Below are positions 9,069 to 19,042 of a stretch of DNA of 33,784 nt, in pieces. Source of the stretch: Monosiga brevicollis MX1 (taxonomy: Eukaryota; Opisthokonta; Choanoflagellata; Craspedida; Salpingoecidae); assembly GCF_000002865.3 (NCBI RefSeq), contig NW_001865043.1, forward strand, positions 23,064 to 56,847, given 5' to 3'. A model generated the notes under the pieces. The model was not told where the DNA came from. It saw only the letters and a list, made by a program, of their open reading frames with translations, and ran no database searches. Position 1 is the first letter of the stretch. Every line of letters begins with the position of its first letter. Both the position numbers and the translations under genes were made by a program.

Positions 9069-9620
9069 TCAGTGTGATTGGCGATCCCTCTGTCTGAGGG
9101 CTGAGTTCTCGCTGGCCATGTCAGCGTCCGCACACCTCGGGCGATGACTCCAGCCCAACGGACGCTGCGCGCAGTGTCTTGGCGTAATGGATTCAGTTTT
9201 CCAGCGGCTGAGCTGCTTCAATTCGGCGATGCTACGGCCCACGGCCCTCATCTCTGTCGCTGCGTCGTGGCACACCGATCCCGGCCTCATCCTTGCGTGG
9301 TCAATGTTTGTGCAGTGCTCCTTAAGGGCTAGATCAAGCTCCTCAGTGAACCCTTTGTACGTGATTCCGTTGAAGGCTTTGTCCTTGCCCGCCTTCGTTG
9401 CCTTCTGAATCAGCCGTGCGAGCCACGTTGCTGGCAGAAAGATGCCCTTGTCGTCTTGGGTGGATCTGCCACGACGAATCGCTCCTGCTTGATCCTCGCC
9501 GTCTTGGGGAACTGCTGGTAGCTGCCTGGCCTGGCTTGACTTTGACACTTGTCGGTCGTGCGTAACCCGAGGAGAGTGAGGCCGTCTCGCGTTGACGTAC
9601 ATGGCCATCAGCGCCACCAT
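9069..9620 (-). pseudogene. Tyrosine-recombinase-like ORF, probably decayed
   Basis: The 183-codon frame reads on without stop for about 27 more codons upstream of its first ATG (HFGLIIEGSKTVNRSEAF). Near its C terminus it has RPGSVCHDAATEMRAVGRSI, then AELKQLSRWKTES. This resembles the C-terminal box of integrase-like recombinases in eukaryotic elements (R-x-G-x-x-x-D-A ... R-S-hydrophobic-x-E-hydrophobic ... RW). In such enzymes a tyrosine follows within a few residues of RWxS. In this frame it is absent, but one frame over, directly after the same point, the sequence reads HYAKTLRAASVGLE. A 1-nt loss near 9198 would explain this. The family call is by pattern only. Confidence 0.4.
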
Positions 9621-10520
9621 GAACGCCTCTGACCGGTTGACTGTTTTGCTGCCCTCGATGATTAGCCCGAAGTGGCGGAGTCTCAGGGGCGAGCCTGCTT
9701 CAGTTCATGGCAACTGGCATCCAAAGGGAACAAACAGCGACTCATTAACTCTTCTCGGCGCTACAAATGACCGTCTTGGCTGCCCAAATGGTGGCATTGA
9801 TCACCGAGTCTGCAGGACGCTTCCGAGGGAGAGGATCTGATAGCCACAGTGACATGATGATCATATTCAAGTGTTGTGATACATCAAGGCTCTATGGTGT
9901 CCATGTGAACACGTGTAAGCCGCATTCCATGGGTGTTGTCTTGGAATGTCTTGGTTCTCTGTGCGTGTGATAACCCCTTTCCCCTCCCGGTGTCATCCGC
10001 CAGCTTTGAGACATGGGAATATGATTTTCGTCCAATACCTTGAATTTCAAAAGAAAATCAACGATTATTTCGGACATGACATAAGCGCACGATGCAGAAA
10101 CAGCAAATCCATCGTCATCACCTTGTGTCTCAACCTTCAAGCAAAGGTCAGAAAGACGAAAATCATTTTGATGATGTTTCATGTTCAAGATGCTCAGGCG
10201 CTTGAGTTCATGGTTGGGGATAGCACGCCAAAATCCTATTCAAGTCGTTGTGCGCACGTGACTCAAAGACATTAGGACTCTGACGCCAACCAATGCTGAA
10301 GAGAATTGCCATCAAAGTCTTGCGTCGCCTTTTGAGCTCGGCCAGAACGAGGGCTTGCACTGTAATGATTTTTTCGCGATCAATGCATGCGAGGCGATAA
10401 GCGTCATTCATCACTCATCAAGTAAGAATGATTAGGAACAATCATACCTGATCGATCTGGGCTGCGGTATGATTCGGGCCGACGGCTGGCACGTAGCATC
10501 TTAATTACCACCTAATACCA
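9621..10520. other. No gene recognised; two orphan minus-strand frames
   Basis: Minus-strand frames at 9892-10188 (98 codons, begins MNMKHHQNDFRLSDLCLKVE) and 10208-10414 (68 codons, contains REKIITVQALVLAELKRRRK) look more protein-like than average. They have no motif I recognise and no clear splice linkage. They could be upstream pieces of the decayed recombinase element. Confidence 0.3.
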
Positions 10521-10630
10521 AGTGACACACAGTTCACTTGCACATGAGGAGTCAGCGTACCTGGGCACCCAGCGGGCAGGCAGGCAGGCATGCGAAGAGA
10601 CAGAGAGACAGATACACTGGCAGAAGCAAG

Positions 10631-10847
10631 CAGACAGAGACAGAGACAGAGACAGAGACAGAGACAGAGACAGAGACAGAGACAGAGACAGAGACAGAGA
10701 CAGAGACAGAGACAGAGACAGAGACAGAGACAGAGACAGAGACAGAGACAGAGACAGAGACAGAGACAGAGACAGAGACAGAGACAGAGACAGAGACAGA
10801 GACAGTCAGACAGTCAGACCGAGACAGAGACAGAGACAGAGACAGAC
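10631..10847. repeat. (GACAGA)n hexanucleotide array
   Basis: About 29 near-perfect copies of GACAGA to 10805, then an interrupted tail (GACAGTCAGACAGTCAGACC, then more GACAGA). It is framed by short GCAG/GGCA tetranucleotide runs near 10575-10590 and 10862-10880. Every frame stays open across it (Arg-Asp, Thr-Glu or Gln-Arg dipeptides), which explains the long low-complexity reading frames; I do not call a gene. Confidence 0.97.
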
Positions 10848-11176
10848 GCACAGCCAAACAGGCCAGGCAGGCAGGCAGGTAGGTAAATAGCCAAATAGCC
10901 AGACACCCAGCCAGACAGATGGGTGACTGGCCCGAACATCTGTGAGAAAATCTTGAACCAACGTTTCTTAGTCTCTCGTCGTATCCGAAATAATTAAGGC
11001 AAAGATCGAGTGGGCTAGCATTTGTCTAGAACCACAGCGGGCGCCATCAGCGAACAATAAAATCACATGAACAAGTGAAGCAAGATGAGAGGCAGGCGTT
11101 GTGAAGCAGCATTGACGTGAAGTACTAAGCATGTTGCCATCAATCCAAAATGTGAAGACGAAGGCAAATTCTATGA

Positions 11177-12808
11177 TCAACCAACCGTGTCAACTGCATC
11201 AACGTCTGCCCCATGTGTCACCAATACATCAGTGACGTTGGCAAATTTCGAAGCCAAGTGAAGCGCCGTCTTGCCGTTCTGTAACATACACCAAAGCACA
11301 TTAATCGGTGATCTTCAAATATGTCCAAGTCAAACTGAAATTTCTCTGACAGCACGCACAAGGTGAAATCAACTCGCAAAGCTTGACCTGATCTCGGGCT
11401 TCAAGCTCGACATCGAGTCCAGCCAGCAGTTCCACCACCGTCACTTGTCCGTATTCGCACGCAAGGTGAAGAGGCCTGAGGCCATTCTGTAAAGTTTGTG
11501 ATGCCAGATTGCAGTGAGTGTACGGTTGACACAACACAAAAGAGCTCAGGCGGCCGTTGCACGACTGACGTAGGCCTGCGCTTCAGGGTCGACACGATGC
11601 TGCAGCAACACATTTACAATTTCCAAATGGCCGCTTCGGCATGCAAGGTGCAGCGGTGTCGTGTGATCCTATGGTTTCGTAGCCAACGATGACTATAAGG
11701 CCGATGCTACCCAAAACCACACGGCTCGTGTCCAAGCGCAACCGAATAAAGAAATAACAGGGTACCAACGTGGGTCTGCGCGCCAGGGTCCACGCCATGT
11801 TGCAACAACACGTTCACAATCTCCAGATGACCGCCTCGGCACGCAAGATGCAGCGGTGCTGTGTGATCCTGTGGTTTCATCGACCCATGATGACAACAAC
11901 TACCAAGACCACACGGGTTGGGCATGCACAAATAAGGTACCAACGTGGGTCCGCGCTTCAGGGTCAACGCCATGCTGTAACAGCGCATTCACAATCATCA
12001 AATTATTGTTTATGCACGCAAGGTGCAGCGGTGCTGTGCCGTCCTATGAATCAGGAGTGCCGGTATGAAGTGAGCTCAAATCAAACGCAATTCGTCCCCA
12101 ATGAGGTGAGAAACAACGAGGTACCGACGTGGGTCGGAGTTCCAGGGTCAACGCCATGCTGCAATAGCGCATCCACAATCGCGATATGACCGCCTTGACA
12201 CGCGAGGTGCAGCGGTGCTATGCGATCCTATTGATTCGTTGCGTTGGTGCACATTTCAATCCAAAACAACACCATTCAATCGTAGAGCATCTGCAAGGTA
12301 CCAACGTGTGTCTGCGCTTTGAGGTCGACGCCATGCTGCAACAACGCATTCACAATCTCCAAATGACCGCGTAGGCATGCGAGATGGAGCGGTGTTGTGT
12401 CATTCTATGGGTTTGTAGTGTAGACACGGATTGAGCTCAAGTTAATCTGTGACAACATAGCTCATCAGTAAAGATGTAGCATGGTACCGACGTGGGTCCG
12501 AGCGTCAGCGTCAGCACCGTGCTGCAGTAGCGCATTCAGAACAGCCACATGCCCGTTGTGGCATGCAGAGTGCACAGGCGCTCCCGCTTCCTGTGCGTCA
12601 GCATGCCGTGACGCTTCATAAGGCGGTAAACAATTTCCAATCGATGTTGCGATGTCTGATGGTACAAGAACAGACGTACCTCAGTAGTTCTGAAAGCCGC
12701 GGCAGATCGAATGCGTTGTTCGTCGTCCCAACTGTGCATCAGCCGCAGCGCCTCTTGTGGATCCAATGAACAACACGCCTTGAGCAGCTGCTCTCCGTCC
12801 GAAGCCAT
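11177..12808 (-). CDS. Ankyrin-repeat protein 3, nine exons
   Basis: Predicted 307-residue ankyrin protein. Minus-strand exons: 12680-12808 (leader [20 protein letters not shown]..., 43 residues), 12492-12590, 12306-12404, 12129-12227, 11945-12043, 11770-11868, 11570-11668, 11388-11486 and 11177-11278. Exons 2-8 are each 99 nt, phase 0, one repeat apiece, typically [20 protein letters not shown] followed by [11 protein letters not shown]. The last exon reads [10 protein letters not shown]...[13 protein letters not shown]-stop; a gttggt donor there could splice onward, but nothing convincing follows. Donors are often gttggtacc or gtcggtacc. The repeat type differs from gene 1 ([13 protein letters not shown] versus [13 protein letters not shown]), while the leader DPQEAL.L..SW is shared, so each gene has homogenised its own repeats. 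No breaks are seen; binding partner unknown. Confidence 0.87.
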
Positions 12809-13813
12809 GGTGGATCATCAGTCTTGCCCCTCTAGGAAGAAGGCCCAGTCAGATTTATTCAGCTTAACAAGCAAGACGCGACGCGTCATGACGAACAGGC
12901 CAAGAGTGACGATCCGTTTACATTCCAAAGCAGCAGCATCCACTACCTTTCGCCTGAATCTAGTTTACCACACGATCTAGCGATGTGGAAGGCTGCAAGC
13001 CAGAGCCAGAGCTCCAACCAGGCGAAAGCCGGATCGTTGCGATCGCACGATGGATCGTTGGATCGCAAAAAAAGAAGAAAAAAAAAGATGACATCCTCTT
13101 GCTCACAAGCCTTTTGCTAATCAACCAAAGTTTTTTTCGAAGCGATTTTTCACATTGCGACACTTGATGCGAGCAAGCAGGCACACACCTAAAGGACGCT
13201 CGCGAACCATGGTGATTGCGGCTCGTATGTCTGCTGTCCATGACTGGTAAAGGCCTCTGATCCCCAAATCCCTCATGCAGCTACCGCTACACGGATTATC
13301 ATCTCAAATTTCCATTGTTTTGATTGATACCCTTGATCAGTGCTGTGACACAAATATTCATCCCTTGTCGTAGCAAGGTAGCATCAGTTATTTCGGAAGA
13401 CGCGGGTGCTTGGAATAGGATTGCCTGGTAACATGTCCTTGTAGCAAAACGGGCTGACGACTGAGTAACCTCAGTTCCGTGGGTATGACAGTTGTAATTG
13501 GTGCAAGCTGCAACTTGAATGTGACGGAGGCTGACATTGTGTTTGAAGGCTTGGGCACCTGCCAGTCCATTAGATAGCCTGTCGTGTATTTCGGTTCTAA
13601 GCCAGGCGTGAATTTATCTTTGTGATCTTGTGGCCCGTGCCTTTGCCTCACTCAGTGGAATCGAGGGCCTTGTGATCATCTGCCTCGTGTGCTGTGAATG
13701 TGTGAAAATCAGACTGCTTCCCCCGTCCGGCCAAGGAATGTCTGCTTCCACTTTGCAGAAAATCCTGCCCAACGGGCCAATTTCATCCAAAAACCACTCA
13801 AAAAAAGACTCGA
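12809..13813. other. Intergenic; no gene recognised
   Basis: Lies between the start of ankyrin gene 3 and the stop of the FAD oxidoreductase, both minus strand. It holds an A/G-rich run near 13066-13089 and a cluster of GATCGTTG/GCGATCGC-like words near 13030-13065. An 87-codon minus frame at 13388-13651 (TFKLQLAPITTVIPTELRLL...) has no recognised motif. Confidence 0.5.
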
Positions 13814-16387
13814 TTAAGACATTTCGGCTTTGTTGCTGGACCCATCCTGGAAACTGCTGTCTTGTGCTTGCATAGCAGCTAGAAGGTGGGTTCGCAAGTG
13901 ATCAGCCAGGCGTGCTGCTCCAGCACGCCCACCCATCAGATTGACGGCACCTGGACCAAGTTGAAGTGCTGCAGACTCGCCCATCACATAGACCTAGGCG
14001 TGAAACAAAGTTTGCATGGTCACCGCATGTCAGCAAGAAATATGTCAAACCAAAAGATGAGCCACAGAAAAGACGCCACCCGGTTCCTCTCACCGGTACA
14101 TCGGCGCGCCACTGAAGACGTGCCGTGAGTTTGGGGAGACCCGAAGTTGGGCAAAGTTCAATCGGCCAGTGGGTTTGCAGTTGGGACAACAACGGGTGGC
14201 GCTCGGCGTGCACCACTGTGCCTGTAGCCAGGATGATGAGGTCCGCCTCGAGCTCCTCGCCATCGGCAAAATACAGGGTCGGTCGCCCCGTTTCGAGTTC
14301 AAGACATGCAATATCGGTTTCCTCTAAAACTTGACAAGTACCCTCGTTCACAAAAGCTTGTATACGAGCCCACACCTCCGGAGAAATGCTGCCACCACCC
14401 TTGACGCGGCGCAGCATGCGAATCCGTTGCTCGTCATCGAGGGACCAGAAACCGGCAAGATGTTTATTGCGACGATTCGACATCCATTCGAGATCGAGAT
14501 CAAACTGCTTGATGTTGACTTCTCGTCGAGCAATAAACGTCACACGTGCGGCACCTAATGCGGAAAAGGCATAGTTGGGGTCAAGGAAACGTGGGCTATC
14601 CACAGGAACACTAGGTTGTCAAGCGTCTTGGTCACCAGGCGAGGCGGCAAGGAGGTTGAGACCGTACCTTCAGACAATGCGCGCGCAACCAAATGTCCAC
14701 CGGTCAGACCCGCGCCAACAATCACAACGTGGGCGTCTGTTGGTACATCCCAATTGGCAGCTGTCATGATGTCGGAGGCGTGTATCAGCTGTGATGGAGG
14801 GGCCCGACCATAGAAATCCTGAGCCCAGGGCGGGATGTTTTTCACATCTAAGCTTCCCAATGCAAGAACCACGTGTTCAGCGTCGACGGTTCGGCCGTCG
14901 GCCGTAGTAACACGACAACGAGGCGAGCCGTCGTCAGTCGGCGGTGCTGGCTCTAGCTTGGTGACAAGCCCCTCTGTAACAGCATCCTCGAGGTGATAGC
15001 GCTGGATAATAGTGCGGCTGAATCGCTCAAAAACCTTGATCGACCCAAGGAAGAAGGGGGGATGGGGGGGGTGTTAATTCATTTGTTTGCTTTTCACGAC
15101 AGGGTACAACGACGACACGACAGGGTACGACGACGACACGACAGGGTACGACGACAATGGCAGCAGTGGTCTGAGCAGGCGTACCGGGGTCGATGGTACT
15201 TCAAAGGGACCGTTGTAAATTTGCGTGCGATCCAGTGAAATAAGGGAGAACTCGTGCCGAATGTGATGGTCTTCCACAAAGAGCCGCATGCTGAGATGCG
15301 TGAATCCAACAAGGTTAAGTGGGCGTGTGATTGCAAGCCTGGCTGGCTCGTCGAGCGTGCCGAAGCGGGCATACCTGTGCTGGTCGACAGGATCGGCGTG
15401 CGCGTTGGAGGCCGAGCGCAGCTGTGGGATGCGCAGTGCTGCAAACTGCCGCCGCCAACGCTCGATCCAGCATCCGTGGGGATCGATTATCTAAAACAAA
15501 AATTTCAAAAAAAAAAAAAAAAAAGGCAGCAGCCGAAGCAAATATCAGACGCCAACGAGCGCGTCGGGGAACGGTAGCTTTTTGTAGACACGCATCATAC
15601 GCGCATGTGCTGCAACCATTGCCTGTGATCGAGGCCAGAGGCACGAGCTTTGTTGATAGCTGCAGGGAGAAGCAAACACGGTAAGCTCTGCAAGCAAACG
15701 ACAACTGGAAAAGGAGATACGCTCGCTTGCGCGCAGGCGTTGGCTCGTACCGTTGCGGATGGCTGTCTTGGACAGAAAGTATCTATGAGCAATGGGAGCA
15801 AATAAGGTCACCAGCAAGACGGCAAGAGTGAGAGATGGCAAGGGTGTCCTTGCATCCTGTTTGTTGCTGTCGATTGATGGGTGTTACCGGAACCCAACCT
15901 GGCAGGCGGAAACTTGGGATGGATGGGAATGACGCGGCCGCGCTGCGTGTCGTGCTTGAACAGGCCCTCATTCCACGGGGACTCCTGCAAGATGCCGGCT
16001 GAGGTTGAGCACCCAATGTGATGATTGGCAAAGAGACGCCCAGCATGGCAATACCTCGGCAGCTTCTTGAACGGTCTCCAATATCTTGGCCACCAAGCAG
16101 AGCGAATGCTGGCCAGCGCCCACGATGCAAAGCGGCACGGCCACGTGCTCCGGTTCGGAGCATTCTTGCTCCGAGGTGTGGGTCGACTCAAGGCTGACGT
16201 TGCCAGCAATGGCGCTCACAGCGGCTTGCTCGCCCAGAGCCACACCCAGCCCTCCATCTTGTCCACCCCCCGCCGGGCCAACCTGCGCCCGCACCTCCAC
16301 TTCCTCCGCCAGCTGCGCCATTGCCCGTCCAGCCTCAACCGCAAGTCCCAACGTGCAAAGTGCCCCCGACCATGAAACTTCTGACAT
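13814..16387 (-). CDS. FAD-dependent oxidoreductase / N-monooxygenase-like protein
   Basis: Predicted 607-residue flavoprotein with two dinucleotide-binding Rossmann folds. Minus-strand exons: 16055-16387, 15899-15984, 15751-15782, 15601-15659, 15185-15490, 14668-15034, 14094-14554, 13814-13993; all phases close. The first fold is PLCIVGAGQHSLCLVAKILE (residues 85-104). A conserved block IIDPHGCWIERWRRQFAALR then IPQLRS follows. The second fold is HVVIVGAGLTGGHLVARALS (about 374-393), continuing ARVTFIARRE...IKQFD. An ATG-type motif LILATGT comes next, and the tail is LQLGPGAVNLMGGRAGAARL. The order resembles flavin N-hydroxylases of the SidA/IucD group and related bacterial FAD proteins; the substrate is not readable. 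The ~85 residues before the first fold are Ala/Glu-rich, and exons 2-4 (including one of 32 nt) are the least certain. It diverges from COA5 across 205 bp. Confidence 0.8.
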
Positions 16388-16592
16388 TTTCCTCTTGCTT
16401 GCTTACACACACACTTTCTCTTTCTCGCTCTGCTGACTCGTTTCTCTCTCTCTCTCGTGCGCGTAACGAAAACGGCAGCGCGGGTGCCTCTGGAGATTGC
16501 GAGGCAGCACAAGACACGGAGGATACTGGGTGTGTTGGATTGCTACGCGCTGCTGTGCTGCAGGGGATTGGGCCGTAGGCAATACTGGCACC
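16388..16592. promoter_or_regulatory. Divergent promoter of FAD oxidoreductase and COA5
   Basis: Only 205 bp separate the two start codons on opposite strands, so both promoters must lie in or overlap this segment. It contains TCTCTTTCTC and CTCTCTCTCTC pyrimidine tracts at about 16409-16460 and no obvious TATA box. Co-expression is an inference from geometry only. Confidence 0.55.
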
Positions 16593-17019
16593 ATGTCGTC
16601 GTCTTGCTCTGAGTTGCGAGAGCGCTTCCGCGACTGCCTAGCGCAGAGCGACTGCATGACCAAGGTGAGACCATGGCTGCGGGACAGTCGGTGGTGACTT
16701 CAAGGACCGAAGAATAGCAACGATCAACTCTTTCAACTCGTCGCACTGCACACTCACGGCGTTGACGCAAACATTGTCCTGTAGATGGGCAAGTCGGGGA
16801 ACGAGTGCGCGCAGTGGGAGGCCGAGGGTGTTCCGGATGACTGTCGTCGCGTGCAACAGCTTTTTTTTGAATGCAAGCGCGGCATGGTACGTGCTTGCTT
16901 GGAACTCACACTCAACTGTGCGGGCAGCAACCTGCTTGCCTGAAGGATTGGGCTCATCTCAGAATCGCCGCGTCTAGCTGGACCAGCGCACCCGGTTTCG
17001 CGGCAACAAGGCGGCGTGA
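16593..17019 (+). CDS. COA5: Cytochrome c oxidase assembly factor 5 (PET191 family)
   Basis: Small twin-CX9C protein needed in animals and yeast for assembly of respiratory complex IV, normally in the mitochondrial intermembrane space. Three exons: 16593-16664 (24 codons), 16785-16886 (34) and 16978-17019 (13 plus stop), all phase 0, giving 71 residues. Exon 1 reads MSSSCSELRERFRDCLAQSD then CMTK. Exon 2 starts MGKSGNECAQWEAE and ends CRRVQQLFFECKRGM. Exon 3 is LDQRTRFRGNKAA-stop. C5/C15 and C44/C54 form two CX9C pairs, with C21 and C32 extra. QSDC, GKS, FFECKR and LDxRxRFRG are family signatures as I recall them, and the length is close to human COA5 (about 74). An alternative acceptor 15 nt upstream would end NRRV-stop; the family match favours the one used here. 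Confidence 0.92.
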
Positions 17020-17338
17020 TTGAACAGCCTCCAGCATGATCAAGGCCTGCCTTCTCTCTCTCTCTCTCTCTTTATTTTTTTTTTTTTTGGTTACCATCCC
17101 GAATTCTAGCCACGAAGCGGCACATGTCGCCCCAACAACTCTTTCCTGGTCGCACAGTTGGACAATTCACAGTACCATGCTACGCCGTCAACGTCTGAGC
17201 CCATCTTCCTTCATGTGTTTGCATGCTCTGCTCATTGCTCGTTCATGACGCCAAGAAGATGGTTGAAATCGATATCCTTGTATTTATTGATGCCTGCATC
17301 CAAGTCAACCAGCTACTCTAGGGTCCGTGCTTGCCACC
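17020..17338. other. Convergent 3' intergenic region with CT/T tract
   Basis: COA5 (plus) and the LRR gene (minus) end towards each other here. The only clear feature is (CT)n followed by a T-run at about 17051-17090, which may serve 3'-end formation on one strand. No further exon is recognised. Confidence 0.5.
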
Positions 17339-18659
17339 TCATGCGCATGGCTTAGCGGTGGCTGTCTTGGGGCTTGAAGCTACGTGTAGCCGCACGGCTC
17401 CTCCGCACCCGTTTGGCTTGCGGCTGGCCTTTTCCGCACCACAAGACGGTATGATGAGCACATATGCCATGCCATCACTTCCCGCAGCAGATTGGGTCCC
17501 TCGTACCTGTTGCAATTGGGTTCGAGGCCGCCGATGCCACGCGCCTTGCCCCTCGAAATCCTGCGCCAGATGTTGCATACGACCATGAGCAGTCGTGCCT
17601 GTACCTCGTGTCGTTTGACAAAACAAGGGCGACGGGCATACCGGCATGGTGTACCCCACCACTACCACCAGTCCGCAAAGCTAGAATCTGATTGATCTCG
17701 CGTTTAATCTGTGGCGACACGCCAGGCTTGAGATCAACCAACATCAAAGACAGATGACTCCAGTGGTTAAAAAATAAAATAAAATAAAAATCAAGTTTCG
17801 GCAGGCGTGTGCTGCTGCTTGGCATGAGACTCACGGCCCGGTTGGTCACGCCCCAGTCCAAGTACCTGTCAACAGCACCCGACATGATTTGGTGGCGTTC
17901 AAGGTACGGGTGAGGGCACATCGGTTCGAGAATCGAGCTTGAGCGAGATGGCAAGCCTCCCGGAATCTGCGTGTCAAACTTACACGTCGCAAATGTTGGG
18001 TCTGCACTGCAAAAGCTGAACAAAAGCCGAAATGGCGATTGCATCCAGCTGATTCTCGCCCAAATTGATGGAGACCAAGGATGTGTTTTGACTTAGTCCG
18101 GCAAAGAGTGCCAGCGCTCCTGTCGTGGTTCCGCGGGTCGCAGACCAAAACAGGACAGGCGAGGATCCAGAGCATATGAGAACTAGTCGATACAAGTACC
18201 ACAAAAAAAGCTTCATGGCTTTTGCGCCATCGAGCTCGCGGCCACGCACCAGCGGTGGTCAGCCAGCAGTCGGGCAGCAAAAGGTGGCGGACAAACGAGT
18301 TGATCGCCAGTGCTTCGCCCAGCATTTGGTAGCCAGGATCCGTGATGTTTAGGCATGAAAAGTGGACCTCTGTCAACTGTTAAAAGCAACACATGCGCCG
18401 TCTATGAGTCTCAGCCGTGGTCGCACGCTTGTTTGCCCACCATGCGCCTGGGGTGACTCACCGTCGGATCACCCACACGTCGTAGGCCGCGCTCAGCTCC
18501 ACGGGTCAAGCGCTGGCACACCTCCAGAACAGCAGATGGGATTGGCACAGCCCGTGGACTCGACCGTCGCCCCAGGCTTGCATCCTCCCCAAGCTCCTGT
18601 GACACATCCCCTACCTCGCCCTTGAGGCACCGCCCCCGCCGACTTTGACCTTCTCGCAT
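17339..18659 (-). CDS. Small leucine-rich-repeat protein (RNase-inhibitor type)
   Basis: Predicted 229 residues from seven minus-strand exons: 18462-18659, 18250-18376, 17984-18119, 17835-17865, 17655-17708, 17507-17560 and 17339-17428; all phases close. After a basic, probably disordered N terminus (MREGQSRRGRCLKGEVGD...) come LTEVHFSCLNITDPGYQMLG, then EALAINSFVRHLLLPDCWLT. Next is ALALFAGLSQNTSLVSINLG, then ENQLDAIAISAFVQLL. These fit ~28-residue RI-type LRRs (LxxLxLxxNxLxxxGxxxL). The cap PNICDVYLDWGVTNRA plus IKREINQILALR closes the array. The C-terminal exons (QGAWHRRPRTQLQQ and KPNGCGGAVRLHV...) are the weakest part of the model. LRRs bind proteins; no specific family (for example ciliary or NLR-like) can be assigned. 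It starts head to head with androglobin, 383 bp apart. Confidence 0.7.
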
Positions 18660-19042
18660 CGCACACACGCTCTGAATTTTCACACACACACACACACACG
18701 AATTGCGCGCTGACAATTCCTGACGTGCTGACAATGGAAAGTTGGATTCGACGAACAACTACTGTTGTATTTTACTGTTGCCCTGTCAACCAGAGAGCGA
18801 AAAAATAACTTCCCCACCAGCACTCGCTCGTTCGGCTGCGCTGCGCTGAACGGGGTTGCTTGCCCCTTCCTTGCCTGGCACACAGCTGCGCTGGTGGTAT
18901 CAAGTCAATCACGGACAAAATAGCTTGAAGCAGTGACCTGTGAATCATGTCCAGCAAGAAAAACAAGCGGTGTGCCTCCTTGATCTAATCTTCGGTGCCT
19001 TTCTGTTCCCGACTGGTCAGACTTGGACCTTCGCTCACCTGG
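18660..19042. promoter_or_regulatory. Divergent promoter of the LRR gene and androglobin
   Basis: The 383 bp between two opposite start codons hold a (CA)n run at about 18681-18700, close to the LRR start. A minus-strand frame (18772-18966) is open but has no motif, so I treat the segment as promoter and leader sequence. Confidence 0.5.

Noticed and set aside
10522-10890. RD/TE/QR dipeptide-repeat proteins
   Set aside because: They arise from the GACAGA array, which keeps every frame open; no exon context supports them.
16963-16977. COA5 ending NRRV-stop
   Set aside because: The acceptor 15 nt downstream gives LDQRTRFRGNKAA, which matches the conserved family tail; the shorter form drops it.
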